Positions 12,744 to 24,484 of a stretch of 64,000 nucleotides of DNA are shown here, one piece after another (positions within the stretch are counted from its first letter, which is position 1; each line of letters opens with the position of its first letter). The position numbers and the translations under genes were made by a program. The notes beneath the pieces are model-generated. The model ran no database searches. It was not told the origin of the DNA and worked only from the letters and a program-made list of their open reading frames with translations. The DNA comes from Peromyscus leucopus (lineage: Eukaryota; Chordata; Mammalia; Rodentia; Cricetidae), in contig NC_051070.1 in NCBI RefSeq assembly GCF_004664715.2, positions 71,304,200-71,368,199 of the forward strand, written 5' to 3'.

Positions 12744-12870
12744 GAAAGAAACAAAGAAAGGGAGGGAGGAAGGGAAGGAGGGAGGAAGGGAGAGAGGGAG
12801 GAAGGAAGGAAGGTAAAAAAGAAGAAAGAAAAGAAATGAAGGAAGGAAGAAAGCAAAGAAAAATAATAAA
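12744..12870. repeat. Purine-rich GGAA/GAAA tract
   Basis: Imperfect A/G-only stretch of GGGA, GGAA and GAAA units, with only isolated T or C breaks. Confidence 0.85.
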
Positions 12871-14032
12871 ATTCTATCTAAATAGATTATACTTCAGCAT
12901 CCTAGAGGTGTTTTGTTCCTTCTTTATCATTTTGGTGTCTTTTCTTTTTCCTTTACTCCTTTCATCCAGACATCTATCCAGCACACACTATCTGCATCAT
13001 CGATGGGGAACACATTCCATGATGTCCTAAAGTCTCAAATCCCAAGAATTGCCGAGCCACACACACACATTGTATTTTCTGCTATACATACATATGCATC
13101 CCCGAAAAGCTTTAACTCTTTCACTGAAATGAAATACATGTGCCTTTTCTTATGCATATCTAAATGGCAGCACCTCACAGCACTGATACCTGCACAGTCT
13201 TTCTGATGACACAGATGGCTGCTCAGTGAAAACAGACCAGTGGCATGGACAGCAGGGAGATGCAGAGCAAAGATGATCACAATTAGTGGTGGGGGATTTC
13301 TGATAGTACCAGGAAGAAGGGGTGGTTTAAAACAAATGGACTTGTTATTTCTGAAGTTTTCACTAGCTATTAAAATATCAAATGATTAAAAACAGGGACA
13401 TGAAACTGAAAAAGGTAAACAGGATGAGGAAGAAGTTCTGTGTATTTGCTGAGTGTCTAACTGCTGACTGTACAGTAGTGCTCGGGTGTCTTTCATGACA
13501 CACACTGTTCTATCTTCATTCTTGTCTCAGCACTCAAGAACAGAAAACTGAAGCCAACCGAAGATACCTGTGAGTCTAGACAGGATGATGAAGGAAGGGT
13601 GTGGACACTGCTTCCTGATCCAGTCAGAGAAGATCCTGATGGAGAAGATTGAGCTGGCTTTAAACCATGAGTAGATTTCACAGTCAAAAGGATATATAAC
13701 ATAATTCTAGGCACAGGTCATATCAGGGTGACTGGAGATCAGACAAAGTGTGGGTGACAACCTTAGAAATGTACATTAGAGAAGGTGATGTGGCCCCAGC
13801 CATGAAGGAAAGCATATACCTTCATAGTGTTCACTTGCAAATACCTATTTGTCCTCACTATGGGCCCTGGATATTCAGGTATAATATAGGTAAAAGGCTA
13901 GACAGATGCATGTTTTCTTCTCTAGTTAAACTTAAGGGCGGAGGAGATAATGGTTTTGTTATTTTAAATAATCATCTCTAGCTTATTGAGCAGTGTGTAG
14001 AAGAGCCACAACCTTCACCTGCTCTGAAGCAG

Positions 14033-14050
14033 CACTGCCCCTCTGTGGAC
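14033..14050 (-). promoter_or_regulatory. CTCF-like motif, no adjacent V promoter
   Basis: Minus-strand GTCCACAGAGGGGCAGTG. It sits about 0.8 kb downstream of the TRAV13-like RSS and 1.6 kb upstream of the TRAV14-like leader, further than the 115-300 bp seen elsewhere. Confidence 0.45.
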
Positions 14051-14454
14051 AAATAAGGTCTTCACTCAACAGTGTCCTGAGCTTAGAAGACCACGCCTTG
14101 AAAAAAGAAATGCATTGAATCTTCCTCTGAAGCCAATATTTTTGACATGGAATGTGAATGTGTCTTTGTTGAGGTCAGCTATAGCCTAGTTTCTCTCTTC
14201 CCCTTCCAGACGTTTCTCCATGCGTCCCCATGGTTCCCTATCCTTCTATTGAGCCAAAACTACCTCATTGTGGAGAATGAGAGAAGCCAGTCATAAGATA
14301 AAAGGAGATGACAATGATTGTTATTTACAATAAAGCTTATAAAATAAGCAAATGTTTGGATTTCATGTCAAATTTATTGACCCCTTATATAGACTAATTG
14401 TATACATGGTGATTATTAAATCAGAAGCTTTAGTTTTCTTTCACTCATTTTTTA

Positions 14455-14660
14455 TCATTTTTTTTATTTTTGAGATTATAATATAATCATGTCAATCCCT
14501 CCCTCCAAAACTTCCTGTGTTCCCTCCTTGCTCTCTTCCAACTTTATGGCTTTTTCTTTCATTAATCATTGTTACACATATGTGTATAATCATATTTATT
14601 CCAAAACACATCAATACAATATGCTCATCTGTAAAATGTTACTTATAAGTCCTCAATTAG
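14455..14660 (-). mobile_element. L1 3'UTR fragment, antisense
   Basis: T-rich wording with CTTTCATTAATCATTGTTAC and ACACATATGTGTATAATCA resembles reversed L1 3'UTR. It ends about 200 bp below the TRAV13-like RSS. Confidence 0.5.
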
Positions 14661-14858
14661 TTCTAAGATGGATATTTATGATTCAGGAGGGAGAATATAT
14701 TGAGAATTTAAAGACCCAAATCTTTAACCTACATAGCCAAAAGCTTACCAGAAGTTAAAACTCTTTCTATACAGAAAACGGATATTAAATCAAGCAGATA
14801 TTCTATGGTGAAAATTTGATGTCTCATGATAGGGAAGAGCCACACCCACCCCGCTGAA

Positions 14859-14897
14859 GGTTTGTGTACTGGCTGCAGGTGTGTGGGGAGCACTGTG
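14859..14897 (-). other. 23-RSS of the TRAV13-like gene
   Basis: Heptamer CACAGTG (14897-14891) is perfect. The spacer of 23 bp contains ACCTGCAGCC. The nonamer is ACACAAACC (14867-14859), one mismatch to consensus. A strong signal. Confidence 0.95.
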
Positions 14898-15404
14898 CAC
14901 TCATAGCACAGAAATAAGTGCCTGAGTCTGTGGTCTGAGAGGAGGAAATGTACAGAGAGCTGCGACGTTCCTGAGTGACTGTCGTAGACATCAGTCTTCC
15001 ACTCTGCTTTGTTCCAGAAGGATTGTAAAACAGGCTCTTCAGATGTCCCCCAGGACTTTGGTGAAACCACTGCACACTGGTCAAAACTGTGGAAAAATTG
15101 CACTGCAGCTCTGCACGCTCCCCCTCCTGCAGAACCAAGGACACAGGACTCTGCTTCACTTGTTCACCTTTCACCCCTGGTTAGAAACAGAGAAAGAGAC
15201 ACAGATGGGGTCATTGAGCATCCACAGACCCCTGAACACACCCCATGTCCTCTGAGAAGGTGGGAGCTCTGCAGGACTCCTGAGCTGCTTCCCCACCCTC
15301 CATGTGCTGACAGAATCCTCTCTGTCCCCTGAATGTGGACAGCCAGACTCACAGCAAACCTGGGTGCACAGCAGCCCCAGCAGAGAGCACAGCAGCCTCT
15401 TCAT
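14898..15404 (-). CDS. TRAV13: TCR alpha V gene, TRAV13-like (human TRAV22 type)
   Basis: TCR alpha-chain variable segment. Leader exon 15404-15353 reads MKRLLCSLLGLLCTQVC, almost exactly the leader remembered for mouse TRAV13. Donor T|GTGAGT, intron 176 bp, acceptor TTTCTAACCAG, V exon 15176-14898. The junction codon is TGG, giving WVKGEQVKQ. Cys23 is in LQCNFST, Trp41 in VQWFHQSPGG, and Cys104 in DSGTYFCAMS. FYNPSGTKQSGRL is a hallmark of the TRAV13 / human TRAV22 group. At 279 bp the V exon is the shortest of the ten. The frame is open. It lies 2.5 kb upstream of the TRAV14-like gene, the closest spacing in this half of the window. Confidence 0.93.
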
Positions 15405-15805
15405 GGTGCTTGTCTGGCTGCTGGAGACAGAAGCAAGGAACCAAGCCCTGGACTGTGGTATCAGGATGGCTGTTGAATGTCCCTCCTCCTGCAACCAGTC
15501 AGCTCCACCCAGGAACCCTGCCAGGCCAGACACTGCAGAGTTCCCTCCCAGCCTTCTGAGCCTGAAGCTCCTCCCAAACTAGACCTGCCAGAGAGTCTGG
15601 GTGGAACACAGTGGGGGGCAGGGCATTCTGAGATGACTCTGGGGTTGTGTGGGGTTAGGGATCTAGGAAGCAGGAGAGGACCAGCCCCTCCCAAGGAGAA
15701 AAAGCCTCAGCCACACACAGAGCCAAGCACACTCAGAGAAGCAACAGGTAAAGGTTTAACTCAGGAAACAGATGCATGTTCTGACTAAAGACCCTTTACT
15801 GAGGC

Positions 15806-16012
15806 CTGAGAGGTGGCTTAGCAGATAAGGAAGGGTCCTTGTCCTTCCAAGAGGCCTTAGTTCGCTCCCCAGCATCTACTTTAGGTGGCTCACAGCTGTC
15901 TGTAGCTCCAACTCCTGGGACCTGACACTCACTTCTGTCCTCCTGAGAACCTGTACACAGGTACCATACATTTTACACAGACCCACTCTCATACACATTG
16001 AAAAATAAAAAG
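15806..16012 (+). repeat. B2/B3-like SINE
   Basis: GAGAGGTGGCTTAGCAGATAAG, GGTGGCTCACAGCTGTCTG, CTCCAACTCCTGGGACCTGA and an AAATAAAAAG tail. It begins about 400 bp upstream of the TRAV13-like leader. Confidence 0.75.
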
Positions 16013-17771
16013 AATCAACACCCATGAAATAATTTAAGTAAAATCACTGCAGTAGCAAAACAAACAGCATCATGACGATAGAGTAAGTATAGATGTAATG
16101 GTTTAATAGTTTTAGAATCATTTTAAAAAGTGGGATACTCCTGCACTAGTAAAGGTTTGTTCCAAATATTGTTTTAAATATTACTGTTGGGAATCTCTGC
16201 TCAGGCTCCACTCCTCCCATTCCAGATCCTGCCTCTCAGAAAGCCCACCAAGGGTCGGCTCCTCTCCTAGAGATGCTCAAGACTACATCTACAGGGTACT
16301 TACTACATGGTCTCCAGACCTGCAATGTGATTTCTCTCCTGCTTCCTTTCCAAGAGTCACCCAGGAATTGCTTTGCTCACATTAAACCTCGTCTTATTAA
16401 CTTGGCCTGATATGATTCATTGCATCACTGGAGAAACCCACTATCAGGGTACAGAAAACTTTCAATGACAGCATAAGAAGGAAGTGCAATGAGGAAAACC
16501 AATATAGGAGTCCTGTGTTCCAGAGCAACAGGGGCAGCAGAGGTGGTGTGCTACTGCACATGTGACTGCTGGGAACAATGCACTTGAGTTCATAACAGTA
16601 GAGGATGCATTTCAAAATTTTCACTATAGAGAAGATTGCTTGAGAAATGAGACTAAAAATGAAACATGAACAGCGTGAAGACTGGGAGAGGTAGGTAGGG
16701 GTTGCTCTGAGCTTAAGGAGGTTTAGATGCCTTCCTCATTGGGACAATGGAGAGACAATGGGGAAGAGACACTGTCTTTCCCTTGGCCTGTCTCTGGCAT
16801 CTGCATAAAGTATGTTCTGTCAGAACACCTACCAGAGCAGTGGAGAAGATTTTAAAAAGTAACTATTCAGTAACTTCATCTGTGAACATAATGTATTCAG
16901 ATCACACTCTCCACTACCACCCTGCTCTCCCTACAACTCCTCCCAGAACCCACTAAATCCCTCTCCCCTGCATAAGCAAGGAAGCCAGAACAGGACCCTG
17001 AGGGCCAGAAGAAAGAGCTTAGGAGAAAGAGGTAAGGTAGTAGAACACAGGTAATGTAATGTCAAAGGGGGCAGGAGAGGCACTAAGGGGAGAGGGGTGT
17101 GGCAGGGTAGGGGGAGAAGGAAGGTTTCTGTGTGTTTGTTCTAACCTATGAAAACATCATTTACCTTTTAGAAAGGAGCATCCTCTAGAGGCCCATTTGA
17201 GAAATAACAAGTTCACAGCTGCAGTAGACTTCCCCCTGTCTTTGTTGACTTCTGAGTGTGAATCCAAGGCTTTCATCATGCACAAAGAAGCTCAATGCTT
17301 TCTAAGTAGAAACTCATGAGTTTTTAGAAAAGAAGAATACTAAGTTGTGAACTGAAATGGGAGAATAAGATACTTTAGAGTGAGAAAATTACAGCATTTT
17401 TACATATTTCAAAACAAGTACCAGGGACATAGAAATCAGAACACTGCATAGTTACCAGATTTCTACACAACACCATCAAAATACCCAAGAAAAAGATGCG
17501 ATTGATGTTGCTAGGAATATTGTAGATTTGTTATTACATGAAGAGTAAACTAAGTACAAATTTGTATAGTTTATAAAAGTTCAATTAAAAAAAAACAGCA
17601 AGTCTGCTACAGACAGTCTTCACTTTGATGAACTGAAACTCAAATTCAACATGATGAGAGACTTAGTAACCTATGTAGTCTCTTGACTTTTCTTATAAAA
17701 TACAACATAATTCAGAATTGTCACCTGGCACAGTCTACGTCTTTCCCACTGAGAAGACTATGTCACGCATG

Positions 17772-17788
17772 GACACTAGGGGGCAGGA
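17772..17788 (+). promoter_or_regulatory. CTCF-like motif in reverse orientation
   Basis: Plus-strand GACACTAGGGGGCAGGA fits the CTCF core. It is the only such motif seen here pointing away from V transcription, 2.4 kb upstream of the TRAV13-like leader. Confidence 0.5.
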
Positions 17789-19229
17789 GTTATGAGCATT
17801 GCATTCCAATTAGACTACCAAATTTTGAGTGTTAATTGTAGGATTAAGTCCCTGTCTCTCCTCTTCTCCCTCCTCCTCTCCTTCTCCCTCTCCTCCTCTC
17901 TTCTTTCGTCCCTCCCCCACCCCTCTCTCTGTGAATCTCTGTGTGTGGCATCAATCAAAATGAAGTCATTGAGATCCTTAACAGGTAACATTCAATGAAG
18001 TAATTTTGTGACAAAGGAAGAACACAAAGGACAGAATCCTCTTTAGACAGATCAGTGTGCCCAGGTGGCAGCAGCAAGCAGTGAGAACAGGAAAGAATAT
18101 TGGAAGCTGTATTATATTCAACTATATAGGGAGGGGAGCTACAGATTCCAACACCAGAAACTGTCTGGTGATACACCAACATGACTTTGAGTTAAGGAAC
18201 CAACAAGCAAATAGTCACAATGTAAAACAGCATTAGTTAAAGGCTGTGAAATCTTGATGGAAGCTTCTATGTGTACAATGAATGACAGTGGGTCACATGA
18301 ATAAGTCCAACTCAGTCATTTATCCTAGACAGATCCAAGACATATTTATGGCCACTGTATCACCAACTGGCAAGTGAAAATTGTAATTGAGGGGTATTTG
18401 GTGATGAACAGTCTTCAAAATATTTTACTTTTTGAACACCACTCAAAACTGAAGACCATGTAATCATCACTGGGCTCTCCTTAGACCTTGAGTCAGTTTG
18501 GGAAAGGGACTCTGGAGCACGTGCTTCATTATCCCCTCATTAAATATTCTTCCAATCTGGATAATTTATCACATATGTGTTCTACAAAGAAATCTTAATA
18601 TAACAATTTATCACATTAATACTCATATTATGGTCTTTTACATGCATAAATCTAGCTTTGGAGAAATTAGATGAATTTATTAAACAACAATCTCAGTATC
18701 AGGCATGGGAGTTATTGCCCAGGGAGGCCTCAGAAGTATACAAAACAACACTGAATATTGTCCTGGTTCTTGGCTGCCCACTATAACTAGATAGTGAGAG
18801 ACTATGGCTAAAGCCACCACATTCTACAGTTGCATGACGTAGAGAAATCAACCTTGAACCGACAGGGAAAAGGTCCTCCCTGCTGCTTAGCTTTCTTAGC
18901 TGGAAGGTCCTATGCAGGCTGCTGGGAAGAAAGGTCCCAAGAGTATTAACCAGAGCTGGACCCTGCATGCTACAGTACTGAACTTCCAGTAATATGTGTT
19001 CAGTGGTGTAATTGTGGCCTGACTGCTACAGAATAACAGTGCTTTCTGATTGGATTAGAAGCCTATTCAACAGGAGGGAATTCATGCCTAGTACAGTGAC
19101 ATGGTCAAAAATCCCATGGTTCAGGAGGAATTAAATACTAGGAGGAAACAACTATTGTTATTTTGCTAAATGGTCACATCAAACTGCCTTCTAAGTATGT
19201 GTTCATACTCAAGGATTATTGCTAGTCTC

Positions 19230-20060
19230 CACTTCGGTTGGAATATGTGTTTCAGCGAGTTTCTATAACCAGTTTTCTATCACACTGTTTTGTTCAAAGT
19301 GTCTGTAGTGTTAGTTATCACTCTCCCATATTCCTCCCTCTACCCTGCCCTCTCATTCCCACTCCTATTAATCCTGCTCGTTCCATTTTCCCTTTTATGG
19401 AAGTCATTTTCTGTTTCCCCATCCTCTGAAGATCCCCTCCTCCCTCATGGCTTTTATTGATACTTAACATCTATGGATATTTCAAATGAAACACACATAT
19501 TAAAAGCTAGCATCCACATACTTGAGAAATACTCTGTTTTCTCGGTCTGGGTTATCTTGCTCTGGATTACTGTTTGCAGTTCCACCATTTACCTGAAAAT
19601 TTCATAATTTCATTTTTCTTATCAGCTGAATAAAACACTACTGTGTAAATGTACCACATTTTCACAAATCACTCATCAGTTGATGGACATCTAGAGTGTT
19701 TCCAGTTCCTAGTAATTATGGATACAGCAACAGTGAAAATGGAGGAGCAAGCATCTCTGCGGAAATATGTAGAATCTTATGGTTAATTCCCCAAGATTGG
19801 CATAGCTAAATCTTGTGGTAGATCTGTGGTCAGAATTTGGAGGAAACTCCATACTGATTTCCATATTGTTTGTGACCATTTATATTCACATTGACAATGA
19901 GTTTTCTCCTTCATATCATCCTCTCAGCTGGTGTCCTGGTCCTCTGGCTCTTACAATCTCTTCTGTTCCTTCTCTGTGGTGCTCCCTGAGCCTCATGTGT
20001 AGGGATTGCATTGTAGATGAATTAACTGGGACTAGAGAACATACGATATTTATTCTCTGA
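19230..20060 (-). mobile_element. L1 3' end, antisense
   Basis: The plus strand reads as the reverse of L1 ORF2 end plus 3'UTR (CACTCATCAGTTGATGGACA, TGTTTCCAGTTCCTAGTAAT). Confidence 0.7.
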
Positions 20061-20849
20061 TTTTTGAGCAGTTGTCTATGACTACAGTAGCCCCTCTGTG
20101 CTTCGAAGTAAAGCTTCTTTCATTAGGGTTTAGAACTACACTTATCTGTGTGTATTAGTGGTGGTGGCTATGTAGGAGGAGCTGCAGTCACCAATGAAGC
20201 TTATGGAGTAACACGCACCAGTGAGCACAGCTAGGATGAGTGTGCTCTGGAGAGGCAAAGCCCCCATGGGGGTGTCTCCATAAAGCCCCTTACTTCTGCT
20301 GGTCCTTGTCCTGCTTGCTGCTATCTTGTCCTTACTGGATTTGTCATGGTATAGTTGTTGATTGGGAGAATCCCACTGTATCTATTGTAGTGAGATTGTT
20401 TTATGGGAAAATCTCACTCCTCACTGGACAATTTAATTGCACATCATAACAAAGATGGTTTCTATGGAGCAATGGAGCTTAGAGATGTGAGACCAGCTGA
20501 TGAAAACAAGGAAGTTTCAGGCATTATAGACACATGAATTCTGTCTGTGGAAAAACAGGCTGATGATTAAAAAAGGCAATTATGTCCCTACATCCAAAGT
20601 TAGGTCTGAGTTCCTTGGTCATGTAGCTTACAGAATTAATCTCAAGTTTCAGTGTGCACTTTGAGAAAACAAAGTTATGAATGGAAGTTAAATGACCTTA
20701 CTGTGTGTAAAGAGAAACTGATGGTTAGCTAGACCACTTGATTAAGGTTGTGTTAAATAAAATCAGGATAAAAATTGCTACACTATAACCACAAACTGCT
20801 GCCTGCCAGTACACAGGAACTGGTTGAAATATATTGGCTTGCTTAAAAG

Positions 20850-20890
20850 TTATATTATTTATATATAATTTATATATATATATATATAAG
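20850..20890. repeat. (TA)n microsatellite
   Basis: Short AT tract in AT-rich intergenic DNA. Confidence 0.85.
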
Positions 20891-21290
20891 TTAATCAATA
20901 ATAAAAGAATCATTGCTTTAGGGTGAAGATTTTATGGTTGGTAAATTAATACAAAGGATAATGTTTAATTACATGTGGGCTTCTAATAAAGCATGTGACT
21001 TGTGATCATAATGTAATTTATTCCTGTATAAGGATTTTAATCTGGTTTTAGAAAATATATAACATGCAGTTGTAAGGTTATTTCCTTATTACATAGAGAT
21101 TTTTGTCTTAGGTTGTATAAAATGGTTAAGAGAAAAATAAAGACGCAGATAAGTATTCTGTGTGTGTTTAGCCTCCTACTCCACATCTCCTCTCCAGTTT
21201 CCCAGACCTGCTGTAGCTGGACTCCAGCAGTGTATAGTTATGAGTATTTAGAATATAGTTAGAAGCTGTATTGATTTAAGAAAATGGTTG

Positions 21291-21790
21291 NNNNNNNNNN
21301 NNNNNNNNNNNNNNNNNNNNNNNNNNNNNNNNNNNNNNNNNNNNNNNNNNNNNNNNNNNNNNNNNNNNNNNNNNNNNNNNNNNNNNNNNNNNNNNNNNNN
21401 NNNNNNNNNNNNNNNNNNNNNNNNNNNNNNNNNNNNNNNNNNNNNNNNNNNNNNNNNNNNNNNNNNNNNNNNNNNNNNNNNNNNNNNNNNNNNNNNNNNN
21501 NNNNNNNNNNNNNNNNNNNNNNNNNNNNNNNNNNNNNNNNNNNNNNNNNNNNNNNNNNNNNNNNNNNNNNNNNNNNNNNNNNNNNNNNNNNNNNNNNNNN
21601 NNNNNNNNNNNNNNNNNNNNNNNNNNNNNNNNNNNNNNNNNNNNNNNNNNNNNNNNNNNNNNNNNNNNNNNNNNNNNNNNNNNNNNNNNNNNNNNNNNNN
21701 NNNNNNNNNNNNNNNNNNNNNNNNNNNNNNNNNNNNNNNNNNNNNNNNNNNNNNNNNNNNNNNNNNNNNNNNNNNNNNNNNNNNNNNNNN
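21291..21790. other. Assembly gap, 500 N
   Basis: Exactly 500 N, a conventional placeholder size, so the true length is unknown. Any frame called across it is meaningless. Confidence 0.99.
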
Positions 21791-22214
21791 AACTAAGGAG
21801 AGGAAGAGTCTAAATTACTTGTGGAGTGAGACTGAAGCAGATTTTTTAATACTGGAAATCTATGTTCTTCATTTGGTCATAAATTTGTGGGATAAGAACA
21901 GAAGATTCTGGAGAGTTTAAATCACTAAATTTTGTAAGATATCTCAGTAAAGATAAATTCCACATCCAGGATTTCCTGGAAGTGTTTTCTGTGAGAGGTC
22001 TTTCACATAAGGAAAGAACAGTATTTCTAGGGATCAAAGCCTCGTTGTCTCTAACAATGACTTCCATCTATCCTGTCAGAGTATCCACAGATTGCTAGGT
22101 TTCTAGGAATTTGACCTGAGATGAGCTGCTGTGTTTCAGGAGGCGGGGTAAACCCCACTCAGAGAAGGCACACAGCCCTCCCTCACAGGCCACTCCCTCA
22201 GCCTCCTGCACCCT

Positions 22215-22253
22215 GGGTTTGTGTGCAGCTTCCCCTGCAGTCCCCTCACTGTG
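22215..22253 (-). other. 23-RSS of the TRAV12-like gene
   Basis: Heptamer CACAGTG (22253-22247) is perfect. With a 23-bp spacer the nonamer is CACAAACCC (22223-22215), only five of nine matches. Shifting to a 24-bp spacer gives ACAAACCCA with six matches, so the nonamer position is ambiguous and weak. Confidence 0.82.
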
Positions 22254-22725
22254 GCACTCAGAGCACAGTAGTACAGGGCAGAGTCTGCCAGCTGCACTGA
22301 GGACTTCTGCAGGGGGAAGGAGCTGCTGCTCTTCTGGAGAGTGGCCTGGAACCCTTGGTGCTCTGTCCTCTGGTTGTCTGTGAAGCTCCTCAGGAGTAGC
22401 CGATGGGCTTTGTTGGGATATTGCACATACCAGAAAAGGAAAGAATCTGAGTAAGTGGTCTGATAAGTGCAGTTTATCATCACAGGCAAACCCTCTGTGA
22501 CAGTAACCAAGACTTCTGTCTGGGTCACCGAGTCTCCATTGCTCCTCCCTGAAAAAAAAAAATAAATAAATAAAATATAAATAAATAAGGGCAAATTACT
22601 TTGCTATGTGAGGAAGAAGGTAAGGACTTTCATAGGTGTAAGAAAATGACATCACGAACACTTATGAAATGTAACTTACTGAGCATGAAGAGGAGCACCA
22701 GAACTGAGCAGGTGTCAGGAAGCAT
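22254..22725 (-). CDS. TRAV12: TCR alpha V gene, TRAV12-like
   Basis: TCR alpha-chain variable segment. Leader exon 22725-22680 (MLPDTCSVLVLLFML), donor A|GTAAGT, intron 131 bp, acceptor TTTTTTTCAG, V exon 22548-22254. The junction makes AGG, giving RRSNGDSVTQTE, as in mouse TRAV12 (Valpha8). Cys23 is in INCTYQTT, Trp41 in LFWYVQYP, and Cys104 in DSALYYCALS. RTEHQGFQATLQKSSSSF is typical of the group. The frame is open. A mouse TRAV6-type assignment is less likely because of the leader. The 500-N assembly gap starts about 460 bp downstream of the V exon, and an L1 5'UTR fragment lies about 350 bp upstream of the start codon. Confidence 0.9.
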
Positions 22726-22893
22726 GTCCACAGAAGAAAATAACACTTGGTTCTTGAGTGCACTAAACTCACAGGACAAGTCTCCTGCAGGACCTTACTC
22801 AAACTCTTCACTCATAAACAAGGTCCTCCTGCCCAGTGACAGTCTGTCATGTGAAGCCACCACCTGGATGCAGACATTAACCACAAGTGAAGA

Positions 22894-22911
22894 GGCAGCG
22901 CCCTCTGCTGA
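22894..22911 (-). promoter_or_regulatory. CTCF-like motif upstream of the TRAV12-like gene
   Basis: Minus-strand core CAGCAGAGGGCGCTGCC fits the CTCF core closely. It ends 169 bp upstream of the leader ATG and lies between that gene and an L1 5'UTR fragment. Occupancy is inferred only. Confidence 0.65.
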
Positions 22912-23079
22912 TTTCCCTTCAATGTGTACCACATGTGTCTGCACAAAATACTGTAAATAAACTTGAGAACTCACCCAAAGGAAGCAGGTCTCAAGTCCAC
23001 ATTGGCTGTCTGAAATTACCAACGTTACTGAAATATATGTGTCCTGTGGTATTTAGGGTGATGAGTGAGCATATAAGAA

Positions 23080-24235
23080 TACACACAGCAGACCAGACCC
23101 CAGAGCTCCATCTGGACAAGAGGTGAGTGCCTGGGCTCATAGTCAGAGAGGCCTGCTCTTAGGTCCATCCCTGGGCACCAGCCATTCTGAGGAAGAACTG
23201 CCCAACTTGGTCCCAGGTTCTGGCCATCGGGCACGATTCCCTCCACGCCCACCGGGAAGGTTCCCCTTCTCCAAGACCCCAGGCAGACCCTGCAATCTCC
23301 ATGTCCTGACCCATGCCCATCCGCCCGAGACCCCAGCCACTTCCTGAGACTTAGAGACCATCCCCCAGCTCCCATCCTGCCCCGAAGTTCCCATCTGGAC
23401 CAGAGCTTCCATCTGGACCAGAGAGAGGCTTCCTGAATCTGTCAGCTCTGTCTGGACCAAGAGCATTGATAAGACCAAGAATGAACCACAAGGGGATGGG
23501 CAGACGTCAAGGCAGAAGTACATACAACAAAATGAAGAACAATACAGCATCACCAGAACCTAGCCCTCCTCCAAAAGCTAGACCTGAACATCACAAAATG
23601 GAAGAAGCAGAAGAAAGCAACCTTATGAATAACATCATGAAGACGCTAGAGGCTTATATAGAAGAAATCAAAAATGAAATTGAAGAAAATTCAAACAAAA
23701 AAGGGAAGAAGGCTATAAAAAAAAAGTAGAGGAAAGGACAAATAAAGCAGAAGAAAACAATAAATTCCTGAAAGAAAATCATGAAAAAACAATGAAAGAG
23801 ATGAAGGAAACAGTCCAAGACCTGAAAAGGGAAATAGAAAAAATGAAGAAGACACAAACATAGGGAATGCTGGAAATAGAAAATTTGAGTAAACGAACAG
23901 GAACTTCAGATGCAAGTATAACCAACAGAATGCAAGAGATGGAAGAGAAGATCTCTGGCGTTGAAGATACAGTAGAAGAAATAGATTCATCAGTCAAAGA
24001 AAACACTAAAGCCAACAAAGTCATGAACCAAAATGTCCAAGAAATTTGGGACACTATGAAAAGATCAAACCTATGAATAATAGGGATAGAGGAAGAAGAA
24101 TACCAACTCAAAGGCACAGAAAATATATTAAACAAGATCATAGAAGAAAACTTTCCCAACTTAAAGAAGGAAATGCCTATGAAGATACAAGAAGCCTATA
24201 GAACACCAAACAGACTAGACCCCCAAAAAAAGTCC
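23080..24235 (+). mobile_element. L1 5'UTR plus ORF1 fragment (decayed)
   Basis: GC-rich 5'UTR with repeated CATCTGGACCAGAG, followed by ORF1 from about 23481 (MNHKGMGRRQGRSTYNK). A coiled-coil-like region follows, and the frame is broken near 23725 and by later stops (23862, 24074). Downstream frames still show EEEEYQLKGTENILNKIIEE and AYRTPNRLDPQKK, typical of the ORF1p RNA-binding part. It is unusual in keeping the 5' end and losing the 3' end. The ORF1 N-terminus differs from the mouse type. Confidence 0.8.
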
Positions 24236-24242
24236 CCTCACC

Positions 24243-24480
24243 ACATAATAATAACTCTCTGTTGAGCTCCGTGTTCCATTCTTAAATTGAATTTGCTTTT
24301 TAATATTTAGGGATTTTTAGTTGTTTTTATATTCTACACACTAACCTTTTGTCATATATATAGCTTAAAAGGTTTTTCCCATTCACATGGTAAAGGCCTT
24401 AGCTGTGCAGAAGGTGTCGAGTTTCATAAGGTCCTTTTTATTGCTTGCTGGGCTTAATGTTTGTGTCAGAGCAGAATGGA
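24243..24480 (-). mobile_element. L1 ORF2 fragment, antisense
   Basis: The minus strand resembles the 3' half of L1 ORF2 (plus-strand wording CACTAACCTTTTGTC, TTTTTCCCATTC and AGTTTCATAAGGTCC). It abuts the sense L1 5' piece directly, giving an opposed arrangement. Confidence 0.6.
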
Positions 24481-24484
24481 GGAG

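Larger units (their letters stand above)
15560..19225. other. Intergenic upstream of the TRAV13-like gene
   Basis: Apart from the B2-like SINE and the reverse CTCF-like motif, I recognise nothing. No V, D or J segments and no RSS pair were seen. Confidence 0.5.

Noticed and set aside
12644..13030. Frames over the purine-rich tract
   Set aside because: Low-complexity Lys/Glu/Arg or Ser/Leu/Phe products of simple repeats, not genes. The same applies to frames over (CA)n, (GA)n, (TA)n and (GGA)n tracts elsewhere.
21284..21920. Frames of 170 and 210 codons across the N run
   Set aside because: They exist only because N was not read as a stop.
23481..24235. Lys/Glu-rich frames at 23466-24159 as a coiled-coil gene
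   Set aside because: Position after a GC-rich L1 5'UTR and the ORF1p-like wording identify them as broken L1 ORF1.
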